Below are positions 5,706-13,374 of a stretch of DNA of 15,705 bases, piece by piece. Location of the stretch: assembly GCA_963589425.1 (NCBI GenBank), contig CAVAKZ010000047.1:1-15705 (forward strand). Direction: 5' to 3'. This DNA is from CAKRJP01 sp963589425 (GTDB lineage: Bacteria > Bacillota > Clostridia > Lachnospirales > Lachnospiraceae). Position 1 is the stretch's first letter. Every line of letters starts with the position of its first letter. Both the position numbers and the translations under genes were made by a program. The notes beneath the pieces were generated by a model. It saw nothing but the letters and a program-made list of their open reading frames with translations, was not told where the DNA came from and searched no databases.

Positions 5706-7106
5706 ATGGATGAAAAAATCAAATTAGGGGGAAGAGAAAAATTTGCCTATGGAATCGGTGCGGCAGGCAAAGATATGGTCTATATGCTTTCTGCTTCCTA
5801 TGTGCTTTACTATTACCAGGATATTATGGGGGTCAGTGCTGTTGCTATGGGAATCATCCTATTCATTGCAAGAATCTTCGATGCTTTTAACGATCCTATT
5901 ATGGGGATAATTGTAGCAAAGACAAAGACAAAATGGGGAAAGTTTCGTCCCTGGCTCTTTGTGGGAACCCTAACTAATGCCATTATTTTATATTTAATGT
6001 TTTCGGCCCCACCGACTTTAAATGGAGGCGGCCTTGTAGCCTACGCAGCAACAACCTATATCTTGTGGGGCGTAACCTACACTATGATGGACATTCCCTA
6101 CTGGTCCATGATTCCGGCCTTTACAAAAAGCGGAAAAGAGAGAGAAAATCTTTCGGCCCTGGCTCGGTCTTGTGCAGGGGTTGGGTCTGCTATTATTAGT
6201 ATTATTACCGTACTTAGTGTATCAGCTCTTGGAAACCTAACCGGAGGAACTAGCGATGTAGAAATCGAGCGTCTAGGATATAAGTATTTTGCCCTAGTGA
6301 TTGCAATTTTATTTGTGGTGTTCATCACCATTACCTGCTTAAATATTAAAGAAAAGTCTTCTGTAAATATGGAGACAGCTACCGTAAAAGAGATGTTTAA
6401 GGCCCTGATTCAAAATGATCAGGCCATGACTATGGTGGTGGCTATCGTTATGATTAATACTGCCCTCTACATTACCTCCAACTTGGTGATTTATTTCTTT
6501 AAATATGATTTTAGCCCCGAGGTATGGCAGAGCAATTATACGCTGTTTAACACCTTTGGAGGAGCCTTTCAGATCCTTGCGATGATGATCTTGTTCCCTC
6601 TTCTTCGAAAATTTATGAATACCATGAAGATCTTTTATGTAAGCTTTGGCATGGCCTTTGCAGGATATATTATTCTTCTTGGAATTACCTTTACAGGAAT
6701 GGACAATGTGTATTTCCTCTTGGTTCCGGCTTATCTGATTATGTCTGCTATCGGTATGATGAACGTTATTGTGACCATTTTCCTGGCCAATACGGTAGAC
6801 TATGGAGAGTGGAAAAATAAACGAAGAGATGAGTCTGTTATTTTTTCTATGCAGACTTTTGTAGTAAAGTTGGCATCTGGAGTCGCTGCCTTGGCGGCAT
6901 CAGTGGTGATTGCCATCTTCCATATCAATAAAGATGAGACAGCAGCTTTGACGGCAATTTCAACTTCCAGTCGAATGGGACTTCGCATGTGCATGACTTT
7001 GATTCCGATTGCGGTACTTTTTGTGGGGCTGGTAGTATTTAAAAAGAAATATATTTTAACAGAAGAAAAAACCAGGGAAATTGAGCAGGAACTGCAGATA
7101 CAATAA
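5706..7106 (+). CDS. GPH family (MelB-like) cation:glycoside symporter
   Basis: This 466-residue, 12-helix transporter belongs to the glycoside-pentoside-hexuronide family. It aligns with E. coli MelB by eye. GKDMVY gives D23 (MelB D19); RIFDAFNDPIMG gives R56, D59 and D63 (MelB R52, D55, D59); TYTMMDIPYWS gives D129 (MelB D124). Those are the residues used by MelB for sugar and coupling-cation binding, so Na+- or H+-coupled uptake of a galactoside is likely. The family motif WGKFRPW follows at 77-83, and DYGEWKNKRRDES marks the second half. The ATG at 5706 is preferred over the in-frame ATG at 5661, which overlaps the previous gene, because GAGGAG at 5693-5698 lies 7 nt upstream. The alpha-galactosidase gene follows after 35 nt. 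Confidence 0.9.
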   Translation: MDEKIKLGGREKFAYGIGAAGKDMVYMLSASYVLYYYQDIMGVSAVAMGIILFIARIFDAFNDPIMGIIVAKTKTKWGKFRPWLFVGTLTNAIILYLMFSAPPTLNGGGLVAYAATTYILWGVTYTMMDIPYWSMIPAFTKSGKERENLSALARSCAGVGSAIISIITVLSVSALGNLTGGTSDVEIERLGYKYFALVIAILFVVFITITCLNIKEKSSVNMETATVKEMFKALIQNDQAMTMVVAIVMINTALYITSNLVIYFFKYDFSPEVWQSNYTLFNTFGGAFQILAMMILFPLLRKFMNTMKIFYVSFGMAFAGYIILLGITFTGMDNVYFLLVPAYLIMSAIGMMNVIVTIFLANTVDYGEWKNKRRDESVIFSMQTFVVKLASGVAALAASVVIAIFHINKDETAALTAISTSSRMGLRMCMTLIPIAVLFVGLVVFKKKYILTEEKTREIEQELQIQ

Positions 7107-7141
7107 AAAACTAGAAAGACGAAAAAAGAGGAGATCGATCA

Positions 7142-9538
7142 ATGATTCAGACTACAGATGGTATTTTTGTACTGGATACCCTTCATACTAGCTACGTCTT
7201 TGGGGTGCTTCCCACGGGGCAGCTGGAACATATGTATTACGGAAAAAAGATTAGACTGTATGAACCTTTGGAGGAGTCCATAAGACCTTTAAGGGAACAG
7301 CATACCTTTCAGCCAGGGAACAGCGTTGTATATGATAGAGACCACGAAAACTATACTTTGGAAGATATGTGCCTGGAAATGTCTTCCTATGGAAAAGGAG
7401 ATATTAGAGAGCCTTTTGTAGAAATTCTTTATGGAGACGGAAGCCTCTCTTCGGATTTTGTCTATGATTCTTATGAGATTTTAGAGAAAAAGGAAATCTG
7501 GAATAGCTTGCCAACTGCAGTAGATGACGGAAAAGGAGACCATTTAAAAATCCGTTTAAAAGATAGAAATAGCAGCCTGATTCTGGAACTTTTCTATGAT
7601 GTTTATGAGGACTGCGATGTGATTTGCAGAAGAAGCAGGCTTTCCCAGGAAGGGGAAGAGACGGTTAGGATTCGCAGACTTATGAGCTGTCAGATTGATT
7701 TTCCGGAGCCTAACTATCGCTTTACTACTTTCCGCGGAGCCTGGGCCAGAGAAATGCGAAAATACGAGACCAGGCTTCAGGCGGGCCGCCTGGTAAATGA
7801 TTCTTACACGGGAACTACGTCCAACCGTGCCAATTCCTTTGTTATGCTGGGGAAGGATAATACCGGTGAAGATTTAGGAGACGCTTATGGCTTCCACCTG
7901 CTTTACAGCGGCAATCATTATGAGGCCCTTGAGGTTAATGCTTATGGAAAGACCAGGCTAGTGACAGGCATCAATCCTAGAAGTTTTTGCTGGGAATTAA
8001 AGCAAGGTGAAGTTTTTGAAGCTCCGGAGGCAGTTCTTGCTTATTCCCACAAGGGCTATAATGGAATGAGCCAGTGTATGCATAAGTTTATTCGGGACTA
8101 TATTGTGCGGGGACTGTGGCAGAAAAAAGACCGGCCTGTCCTCCTTAATAGCTGGGAGGCTAGTTATTTTGATATTAACGAGAAGAAACTTTTAAGCCTT
8201 GCAAAAGCCGGAAAAGAAGTGGGCGTTGAACTGTTTGTTATGGACGATGGATGGTTTGGTCAGCGAAATGATGACAAGACTTCTCTTGGAGACTGGAAGG
8301 CCAATGAGAAAAAGCTGCCTGGAGGAGTAGAGGGAATCTGCAAGAAAATCAATGACCTTGGCCTGGACTTTGGAATTTGGGTAGAGCCGGAAATGATCAG
8401 TACAGACAGCGAACTTTTTAGGGTCCATCCGGACTGGGCCATGGAGATTCCCGGGAAAGATCATGCAGAGGGACGAAACCAGAAACTTTTGGATCTTTCA
8501 AGAAAAGAAGTGCAGGACTTTATTATTGACGAGATGAGTAACTTGTTTTCTTCTGCCCCTATCACCTATGTAAAATGGGATATGAACCGGATTGTCAGCG
8601 ATTCTTATTCCCAAGATCTTCCGGCAGACAAACAGGGAGAGGTGGCCCATCGCTATGTGCTGGGACTGTATCGCTGCATGAAGGAGTTGACAGAAAAGTT
8701 TCCGGAAATCTTATTTGAAGGATGCGCTGCAGGGGGCAATCGCTTTGATCCGGGAATTTTGTGTTATTTTCCCCAGATTTGGTCTAGTGATGACACAGAT
8801 GCCCTCTGTCGCAGCGAGATTCAGACAGGCTATAGCTATGGATATCCGCCTTCAGTTATCAGTAACCACGTATCCTCCTGTCCAAATCATCAGACCCTTA
8901 GACTTACCCCTTTGGAAACTCGTTTTCAGGTGGCGGCCTTTGGAGTTCTTGGCTATGAGTGCAATTTGAAGGATACAAAAAAAGAGGATTTGGAGGCCAT
9001 CAAGGAACAGATCGCCCTCTATAAAAAATGGAGAAAGACCCTGCAGTTTGGGAATTTCTACAGGGGAAGAAGCTTTGCAGATGCCGGATCTTCCGGCAGT
9101 GTACTGGCAGGAACCGATGGAAACCTGACAGAGTGGACCATGGTGTCTGAGGATCAAAAGCAGGCAGCAGGCTTGTATTTGCAAAAACTGGTTCAGCCCA
9201 ATACCCAGTATGCTGCTTATTATCCCAAAGGTCTCCTGGAAGACCAGAAGTATCATTTTTATAATAGAAGGCTGAAACATAATATTAAAGAATTTGGAGA
9301 CTTGATCAATACTGTAGCCCCGGTACATGTTCGTCAGGATTCTCCTGCCCATCAGTTGATGGCAAAATTTGTGAAACTTGATGGCGAGGTAGAGGATTTT
9401 AAGGCTTATGGGGAGACCCTCATGTATAGTGGAGTGAAGTTAAAGGCAGCCTTTGGCGGCACGGGATTTAATGATCAGGTGAGACATTTTCCGGACTTTG
9501 CTTCCAGGATGTATTTTATGGAGTCGGTGGTTTTGTAA
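7142..9538 (+). CDS. GH36 alpha-galactosidase
   Basis: This 798-residue protein is an alpha-galactosidase of glycoside hydrolase family 36, releasing terminal alpha-galactose from melibiose, raffinose-type sugars or similar. The order of parts is an N-terminal beta-sandwich (about 1-330), a catalytic barrel with FVMDDGWFGQRNDD (about 360-373), the nucleophile D480 in VKWDMNR, the acid/base D550 in WSSDDTDA, and a C-terminal sandwich. The 70-residue gap between the two aspartates equals that in Geobacillus AgaA (D478/D548). It lacks a signal peptide, so it acts on imported substrate, in line with the symporter before it. The chain is about 70 residues longer than AgaA, all after the acid/base. 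GAGGAG at 7128-7133 lies 8 nt before the ATG. The stop lies inside a terminator hairpin. Confidence 0.95.
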   Translation: MIQTTDGIFVLDTLHTSYVFGVLPTGQLEHMYYGKKIRLYEPLEESIRPLREQHTFQPGNSVVYDRDHENYTLEDMCLEMSSYGKGDIREPFVEILYGDGSLSSDFVYDSYEILEKKEIWNSLPTAVDDGKGDHLKIRLKDRNSSLILELFYDVYEDCDVICRRSRLSQEGEETVRIRRLMSCQIDFPEPNYRFTTFRGAWAREMRKYETRLQAGRLVNDSYTGTTSNRANSFVMLGKDNTGEDLGDAYGFHLLYSGNHYEALEVNAYGKTRLVTGINPRSFCWELKQGEVFEAPEAVLAYSHKGYNGMSQCMHKFIRDYIVRGLWQKKDRPVLLNSWEASYFDINEKKLLSLAKAGKEVGVELFVMDDGWFGQRNDDKTSLGDWKANEKKLPGGVEGICKKINDLGLDFGIWVEPEMISTDSELFRVHPDWAMEIPGKDHAEGRNQKLLDLSRKEVQDFIIDEMSNLFSSAPITYVKWDMNRIVSDSYSQDLPADKQGEVAHRYVLGLYRCMKELTEKFPEILFEGCAAGGNRFDPGILCYFPQIWSSDDTDALCRSEIQTGYSYGYPPSVISNHVSSCPNHQTLRLTPLETRFQVAAFGVLGYECNLKDTKKEDLEAIKEQIALYKKWRKTLQFGNFYRGRSFADAGSSGSVLAGTDGNLTEWTMVSEDQKQAAGLYLQKLVQPNTQYAAYYPKGLLEDQKYHFYNRRLKHNIKEFGDLINTVAPVHVRQDSPAHQLMAKFVKLDGEVEDFKAYGETLMYSGVKLKAAFGGTGFNDQVRHFPDFASRMYFMESVVL

Positions 9539-9554
9539 ACCACGGCTCCTTTTT
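9520..9554 (+). terminator. Intrinsic terminator overlapping the alpha-galactosidase stop
   Basis: GGAGTCGGTGGTTT (9520-9533) pairs with AAACCACGGCTCC (9537-9549) around a TGT loop, with one bulge and one G-U pair, followed by five T (9550-9554). The stop codon (9536-9538) sits in the loop and right arm. This ends the TetR-glycosidase operon and separates it from the downstream dehydrogenase. Confidence 0.8.
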
Positions 9555-9576
9555 GCTGTAGATTGCAAAGATACGA

Positions 9577-9605
9577 TTGTATTTTCGATTATTTCTACAT
9601 AAAAT
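9577..9605 (+). promoter_or_regulatory. Predicted promoter for the dehydrogenase gene
   Basis: TTGTAT (9577-9582), 17 nt and TAAAAT (9600-9605) match the form of the MATE promoter. A perfect TATAAT follows at 9605-9610 and could be the true -10, paired with TTTTCG 17 nt upstream. Either way the dehydrogenase appears to be its own transcription unit. Confidence 0.5.
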
Positions 9606-9686
9606 ATAATCATTAAAGTCGGAAAGGAAACATTTGGATTTGAGAATAACAAGTTTATAGATATGTGAAATTGGGAGGAGCCTTAA

Positions 9687-10499
9687 ATGGGTAAGAAGAC
9701 AATAGCAATTGTAACAGGTGCAAGCGGTGGTTTGGGCTTAGAATTTGTAAAGATTTTAATGAAGAAAGCAGAACTCGACGAAATCTGGATTATAGCAAGA
9801 AATGAAGCAAAACTAAAAAAAGTTCAGAAAAAATATGGGGATAAAATCAAATGTTTTCCCATGGATCTGTCAGAGCTTTCCAATATAAAAAAGTTTGGGG
9901 AAAGCCAGGAACTTGAAAGCTGCAAGATTAAATATCTAATCAACAATGCGGGATTTGCAAAATGCTGTTCCTATGAAGATCTGTCTCTGGATGAATCTAT
10001 CAATATGATTGATTTAAATGTAAGTGGGGTGGTAGCTATGGGGCTGGTATGCATTCCTTATATGAAGGGCAGCAGTCACATTATTAATATTGCATCCCAG
10101 GCATCTTTCCAACCCCTTCCCTATCTAAATATTTACAGTGCCACGAAAGCCTTTGTGCGAAATTATACAAGGGCTTTGAATGTAGAGCTGAAGGATAAAG
10201 GGATCACAGCAACTGCAGTGTGTCCGGGCTGGATGAAAACCGATTTATTTGATCGGGCCTTAATAGGGGTGAAAAAAGCCCCTAAGAATTTTAAAGGTAT
10301 GGTTAGGCCGGACCTAGTTGCAAAAAAAGCCATGATGGATGCAGATAAAGGAAAAGATATATCCGTTTACAGCTTATATGTAAAGATGGGGCACCTTGTG
10401 GCGAAAATACTTCCTCAAAAAGCTATGATGAAAGTATGGGGAATACAGCAAGGAGCCTGGGGTGTAAAACTGAAGAATTGCTGGAAATATAATTTATGA
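9687..10499 (+). CDS. Short-chain dehydrogenase/reductase (SDR)
   Basis: This 270-residue classical SDR is an NAD(P)-dependent oxidoreductase of the cytosol. It shows the nucleotide-binding TGASGGLG (10-17), the NNAG motif (86-89), and the catalytic set N111, S137, Y150 and K154 within NIASQAS and YSATKAF. PGWMKTDL (about 179-186) follows the active site as in the family. The C-terminal 60 residues are basic and hydrophobic, with possible weak membrane contact. The ATG has GGGAGGAG at 9673-9680, 6 nt upstream. The gene follows the alpha-galactosidase but is cut off from it by a terminator and has its own promoter, so co-regulation is doubtful. The substrate is unknown. Confidence 0.9.
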   Translation: MGKKTIAIVTGASGGLGLEFVKILMKKAELDEIWIIARNEAKLKKVQKKYGDKIKCFPMDLSELSNIKKFGESQELESCKIKYLINNAGFAKCCSYEDLSLDESINMIDLNVSGVVAMGLVCIPYMKGSSHIINIASQASFQPLPYLNIYSATKAFVRNYTRALNVELKDKGITATAVCPGWMKTDLFDRALIGVKKAPKNFKGMVRPDLVAKKAMMDADKGKDISVYSLYVKMGHLVAKILPQKAMMKVWGIQQGAWGVKLKNCWKYNL

Positions 10500-10519
10500 T
10501 AAACCACAAGAAAACAGGA

Positions 10520-10551
10520 CAGATAAAGCAGAGGGTGCGCTATACTATCTG
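10520..10551. repeat. Inverted repeat around a TATACT box
   Basis: CAGATA (10520-10525) and TATCTG (10546-10551) are 6-bp arms flanking TATACT (10541-10546). TATACT could be the -10 box of the diguanylate cyclase gene, but I see no good -35 at 16-18 nt. This is weak evidence for a regulated promoter. Confidence 0.25.
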
Positions 10552-10583
10552 CAGATGCTTGATTTCAAAAGAAAGGCAAATTT

Positions 10584-12503
10584 ATGTTGAAGGATATGTC
10601 AACCGAGGAAAATAAATCCCTAATGTACGAACCGTCTGATGAAGAAAATGTGGGAATATTAGGAGACTACACTGTTAAGTGTGAGAGCAGTGAAGAATTA
10701 CACGCTGAACAGCAGATGGTTTTTAATGCGCTTGCGCGTCATTTCAAAAATGTTTATTGGCTGGACCTGGAAAAAAAGACAGCAAGAATTCTTAAGCTGG
10801 AAGCAGACTATGTAGATATTCCGAGCAAGGAGAATTCTCAAGAATTTCTGTTAGAAGAAGTCCTTGAGAATTGGATCAATACCATTGTTTACCCGGAAGA
10901 TAGAGAAAAAGTCAGCCGTGCAATTGCCATAGAAAACATGAAAAAGGTTTTTGAGACCAAGGATGAATTTGTTGGAAATTATCGTAGCCTTGTGAATGGA
11001 AAGATTCATCATTTTCAATATAGCTTTGGTAAGGCAGATAAGAATGGTACAAAAGCAGTAGCAGGATTTCAGAACATTGATGATATTATTGAAGAACATC
11101 AGGAAATTGAAAAGGCGAAAAGAAAAAAAGAGGAAGCCCATCAAAAAGAGGTTGAAGAACAACTCGCAATTATCAAAGCTCTGTCCAAGAGCTTCAGAAA
11201 TGTATTTGTTGCAAACTTGAGAGAGGGAACCGCGCGGGTTATAAGACTTGCTGACAATTATAATGTAAAAGCAATCAGAGATGTTAATAGTCAGACATTC
11301 CAGTTTGATGCTGTTGTCGACCGGTGGGTACGTGAAACCGTTCATCCTGACGATAAGAAACGGATAAAGGAAACGCTGAATGTAGAAAATATCAGAAAGG
11401 TATTCTCTAAGCAGGATAAATATGTTGGCACATATCGTAATATAGAAGACGGCGTACAACATTATTACCGATATGATTTCAGAAAAATTGATGATACAGA
11501 AAATGTTGTAGTAGGATTTCAGCTTATCGATAAGATTGTAGAAGAACAGAAAGAAAATCAGAGGAGAGAAAGGACCCTGGAAGAAGCACGGCTTAAGGAA
11601 GAAAAAGAGCATGCAGAGGTTATTAATTCACTGTCGACTATTTACTCCACGATTTTTCAGGCAGATATTATTACTCATGAATATGAAATTCTTACCAGTG
11701 TGCCACTTATGGGAAGGCTTGCGGCAAGTAAGGGTAATTTTGACGATATAAAGGATACCGTCATAGAAGCTTTTATAGAGCCGGAATTCATAGAACCTTT
11801 GCGTGAATTTTTGGATCTGAATACGCTGGCTGACAGATTAGAAAAGATAAACACCGTAACGATAGATTACAAAGCACCTACAGGCCGGTGGATGCAGGCA
11901 CGTTTTATTGTAAAACGCCGAGACGAAAAAGGCAGGGCGGTGGAAGTGCTGTATGTTGCACGTGATATCACAGATGAGAAGCTTATGAAGGATTGGGCGG
12001 AGCGGGATTCAATGACCGGGATACTCAATCGTGGATCCTTTGATCAAATTCTTAAATCGCTGGAAAAAGATAAGAAAGATTCTGCATTAATCCTGCTGGA
12101 TGTGGATGATTTTAAGAAAGTCAATGACACTTATGGGCATGAGACGGGAGATGTTGTCCTGAAACGTGTGTCAAAGCTCTTGGCGGAGAAGTTTCGCTCG
12201 ATGGACTACGTCTGCCGAATCGGTGGAGATGAATTTGCTGTTGTCATGACGGATGCGACAAGTAATCTTGGCTATATTATTGAAAATAAAATGTGCGAGA
12301 TTAATAATCAGCTAGCCATTGGCGGAGAAAATATTCCGGCGGTATCGCTGAGTGTGGGAGTGGCATTTATGGACCGAGAGAACCCAGGAGAAAGTTTGTT
12401 TAGAGATGCAGATCGAGCCCTGTATTACATAAAGAAACACGGACGACGTGGATGCCATATTTATTCGGCTGGGGATGCGGCTGTAGATAAATTGGAACTA
12501 TAG
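10584..12503 (+). CDS. Diguanylate cyclase with three tandem PAS-like sensor modules
   Basis: This 639-residue cytosolic protein has a complete C-terminal GGDEF domain (about 470-627) that makes cyclic di-GMP from two GTP. LDVDDFKKVND (505-515) holds the metal aspartate, and GGDEF is exact at 547-551. An RSMD (538-541) ends five residues earlier, the position of the RxxD inhibitory site, so feedback by product is expected. N-terminal to it lie three PAS-like modules starting near residues 47, 197 and 347. Modules 1 and 2 are clearly duplicated (compare KNVYWLDLEKKTARILKLE with RNVFVANLREGTARVIRL). Charged coiled-coil linkers (about 170-195 and 320-346) join them. No membrane segment is present. 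GAAAGG at 10571-10576 lies 7 nt before the ATG. The phosphatase gene follows after 30 nt. Confidence 0.92.
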   Translation: MLKDMSTEENKSLMYEPSDEENVGILGDYTVKCESSEELHAEQQMVFNALARHFKNVYWLDLEKKTARILKLEADYVDIPSKENSQEFLLEEVLENWINTIVYPEDREKVSRAIAIENMKKVFETKDEFVGNYRSLVNGKIHHFQYSFGKADKNGTKAVAGFQNIDDIIEEHQEIEKAKRKKEEAHQKEVEEQLAIIKALSKSFRNVFVANLREGTARVIRLADNYNVKAIRDVNSQTFQFDAVVDRWVRETVHPDDKKRIKETLNVENIRKVFSKQDKYVGTYRNIEDGVQHYYRYDFRKIDDTENVVVGFQLIDKIVEEQKENQRRERTLEEARLKEEKEHAEVINSLSTIYSTIFQADIITHEYEILTSVPLMGRLAASKGNFDDIKDTVIEAFIEPEFIEPLREFLDLNTLADRLEKINTVTIDYKAPTGRWMQARFIVKRRDEKGRAVEVLYVARDITDEKLMKDWAERDSMTGILNRGSFDQILKSLEKDKKDSALILLDVDDFKKVNDTYGHETGDVVLKRVSKLLAEKFRSMDYVCRIGGDEFAVVMTDATSNLGYIIENKMCEINNQLAIGGENIPAVSLSVGVAFMDRENPGESLFRDADRALYYIKKHGRRGCHIYSAGDAAVDKLEL

Positions 12504-12533
12504 TTTATAAATTTGGAAAGGATACAATCAATT

Positions 12534-13073
12534 ATGGGACATTTTTATTTTGTGAGACATGGGCAGACCGTGTGGAATGTGGAAAATAAGATATGCGGGG
12601 CAACGGATAGCCCACTGACAGAGCATGGAAGACAGCAAGCAGCTGAGACCGGAAAGAATATTCTGGAAAGTGGCATTCAGGCTGATGAGATTCTTTATTC
12701 ACCCCTGAGCCGTGCTGCGGATACAGCCAAAATCATTTCAGAGATGACAGGTATTCCTTGCAAGGCAGAAGCACGACTAAAAGAGCAGAGTTTTGGAAAA
12801 TGGGAGTCTACCCCAAGAAATGGCACAGAATTTCAAAAGGCAAAAGAATTTTTTGCGTGTCGCTATGAGGGGGGAGAGTCCATGCTGCAGCTTGCCCAGC
12901 GTATTTACAATCTGCTGGACGAAATCAAAGAAGAGTCAGACCAAAAGACATACATTCTGGTGGCTCACAATGGCATTGCGCGGATGGTGCAGTCCTATTT
13001 TCAGGATATGACCAATGAAGAATTTGCTGCATTTGGCGTGAAAAATTGCCAGGTAGTGCGATACGATTTTTAA
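12534..13073 (+). CDS. Histidine phosphatase family protein (phosphoglycerate mutase-like)
   Basis: This 179-residue protein belongs to the histidine phosphatase superfamily. FVRHGQTVWN (6-15) carries R8 and the phosphate-accepting H9, SPLSRAADTA (56-65) holds R60, E84 in KEQSFGKWE is the likely acid, and H145 in VAHNG completes the site. Such short members act as phosphatases on small phosphorylated metabolites; the substrate here cannot be named. The ATG at 12534 gives the usual N-terminus. An AAGG lies 12 nt upstream, rather distant, and a TTG at 12513 would add seven residues. Its close spacing to the diguanylate cyclase gene suggests one transcript, though no functional link is evident. 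Confidence 0.88.
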   Translation: MGHFYFVRHGQTVWNVENKICGATDSPLTEHGRQQAAETGKNILESGIQADEILYSPLSRAADTAKIISEMTGIPCKAEARLKEQSFGKWESTPRNGTEFQKAKEFFACRYEGGESMLQLAQRIYNLLDEIKEESDQKTYILVAHNGIARMVQSYFQDMTNEEFAAFGVKNCQVVRYDF

Positions 13074-13134
13074 GTCTGCCAATGGAACATGAAAAAACTC
13101 AATCTGATTTTGAATCGGAAGAAGTAGGTGAAAA

Positions 13135-13374
13135 CTGAATATTATTTCTTGGAATGTAAATGGTCTTCGGGCTGCCTGGAATCATGGGTTATCATCTTTC
13201 ATGGCAAAGTGCAAAGCGGACATATATGCATTTCAGGAAACAAAGGTAAATGAGGTTATGCCGGAATTTATCCCTGATGGTTATTATGCATACTGGTCTT
13301 TTTGTCAGCATCGCAGAAAGGGATATTCCGGCACTTTGATTTTAAGCAGAATATGGGTTCGCAAAAATCCCTGA
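13135..13374 (+). pseudogene. exoA: Exonuclease III N-terminal remnant
   Basis: From 13135 the reading NIISWNVNGLRAAW, then ADIYAFQETKV, DGYYAYWSF and KGYSGT is the start of an ExoIII/ExoA-type AP endonuclease, which nicks DNA at abasic sites. The catalytic-region residues N8 (in NVNG) and E36 (in QETK) are there. The usual ATG is a CTG at 13135-13137, with the weak ribosome-like AGGTG at 13125-13129 just upstream. The frame stops at 13372-13374 after 79 codons, against about 250 in the family. About codon 71 the match fades and another reading frame with intron-maturase sequence takes over. No 3' part of the gene is found downstream in the window. The gene is broken, and the remainder was probably lost in a rearrangement. 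Confidence 0.85.

Noticed and set aside
10851..11612. Long leftward open frame inside the diguanylate cyclase gene
   Set aside because: A shadow of an AT-rich coding strand: phenylalanine- and isoleucine-rich, no ribosome site, no family resemblance.
13302..13352. TTG start for the maturase-like frame
   Set aside because: These codons lie in the exonuclease III remnant read in another frame, so they are not native to the maturase-like protein.
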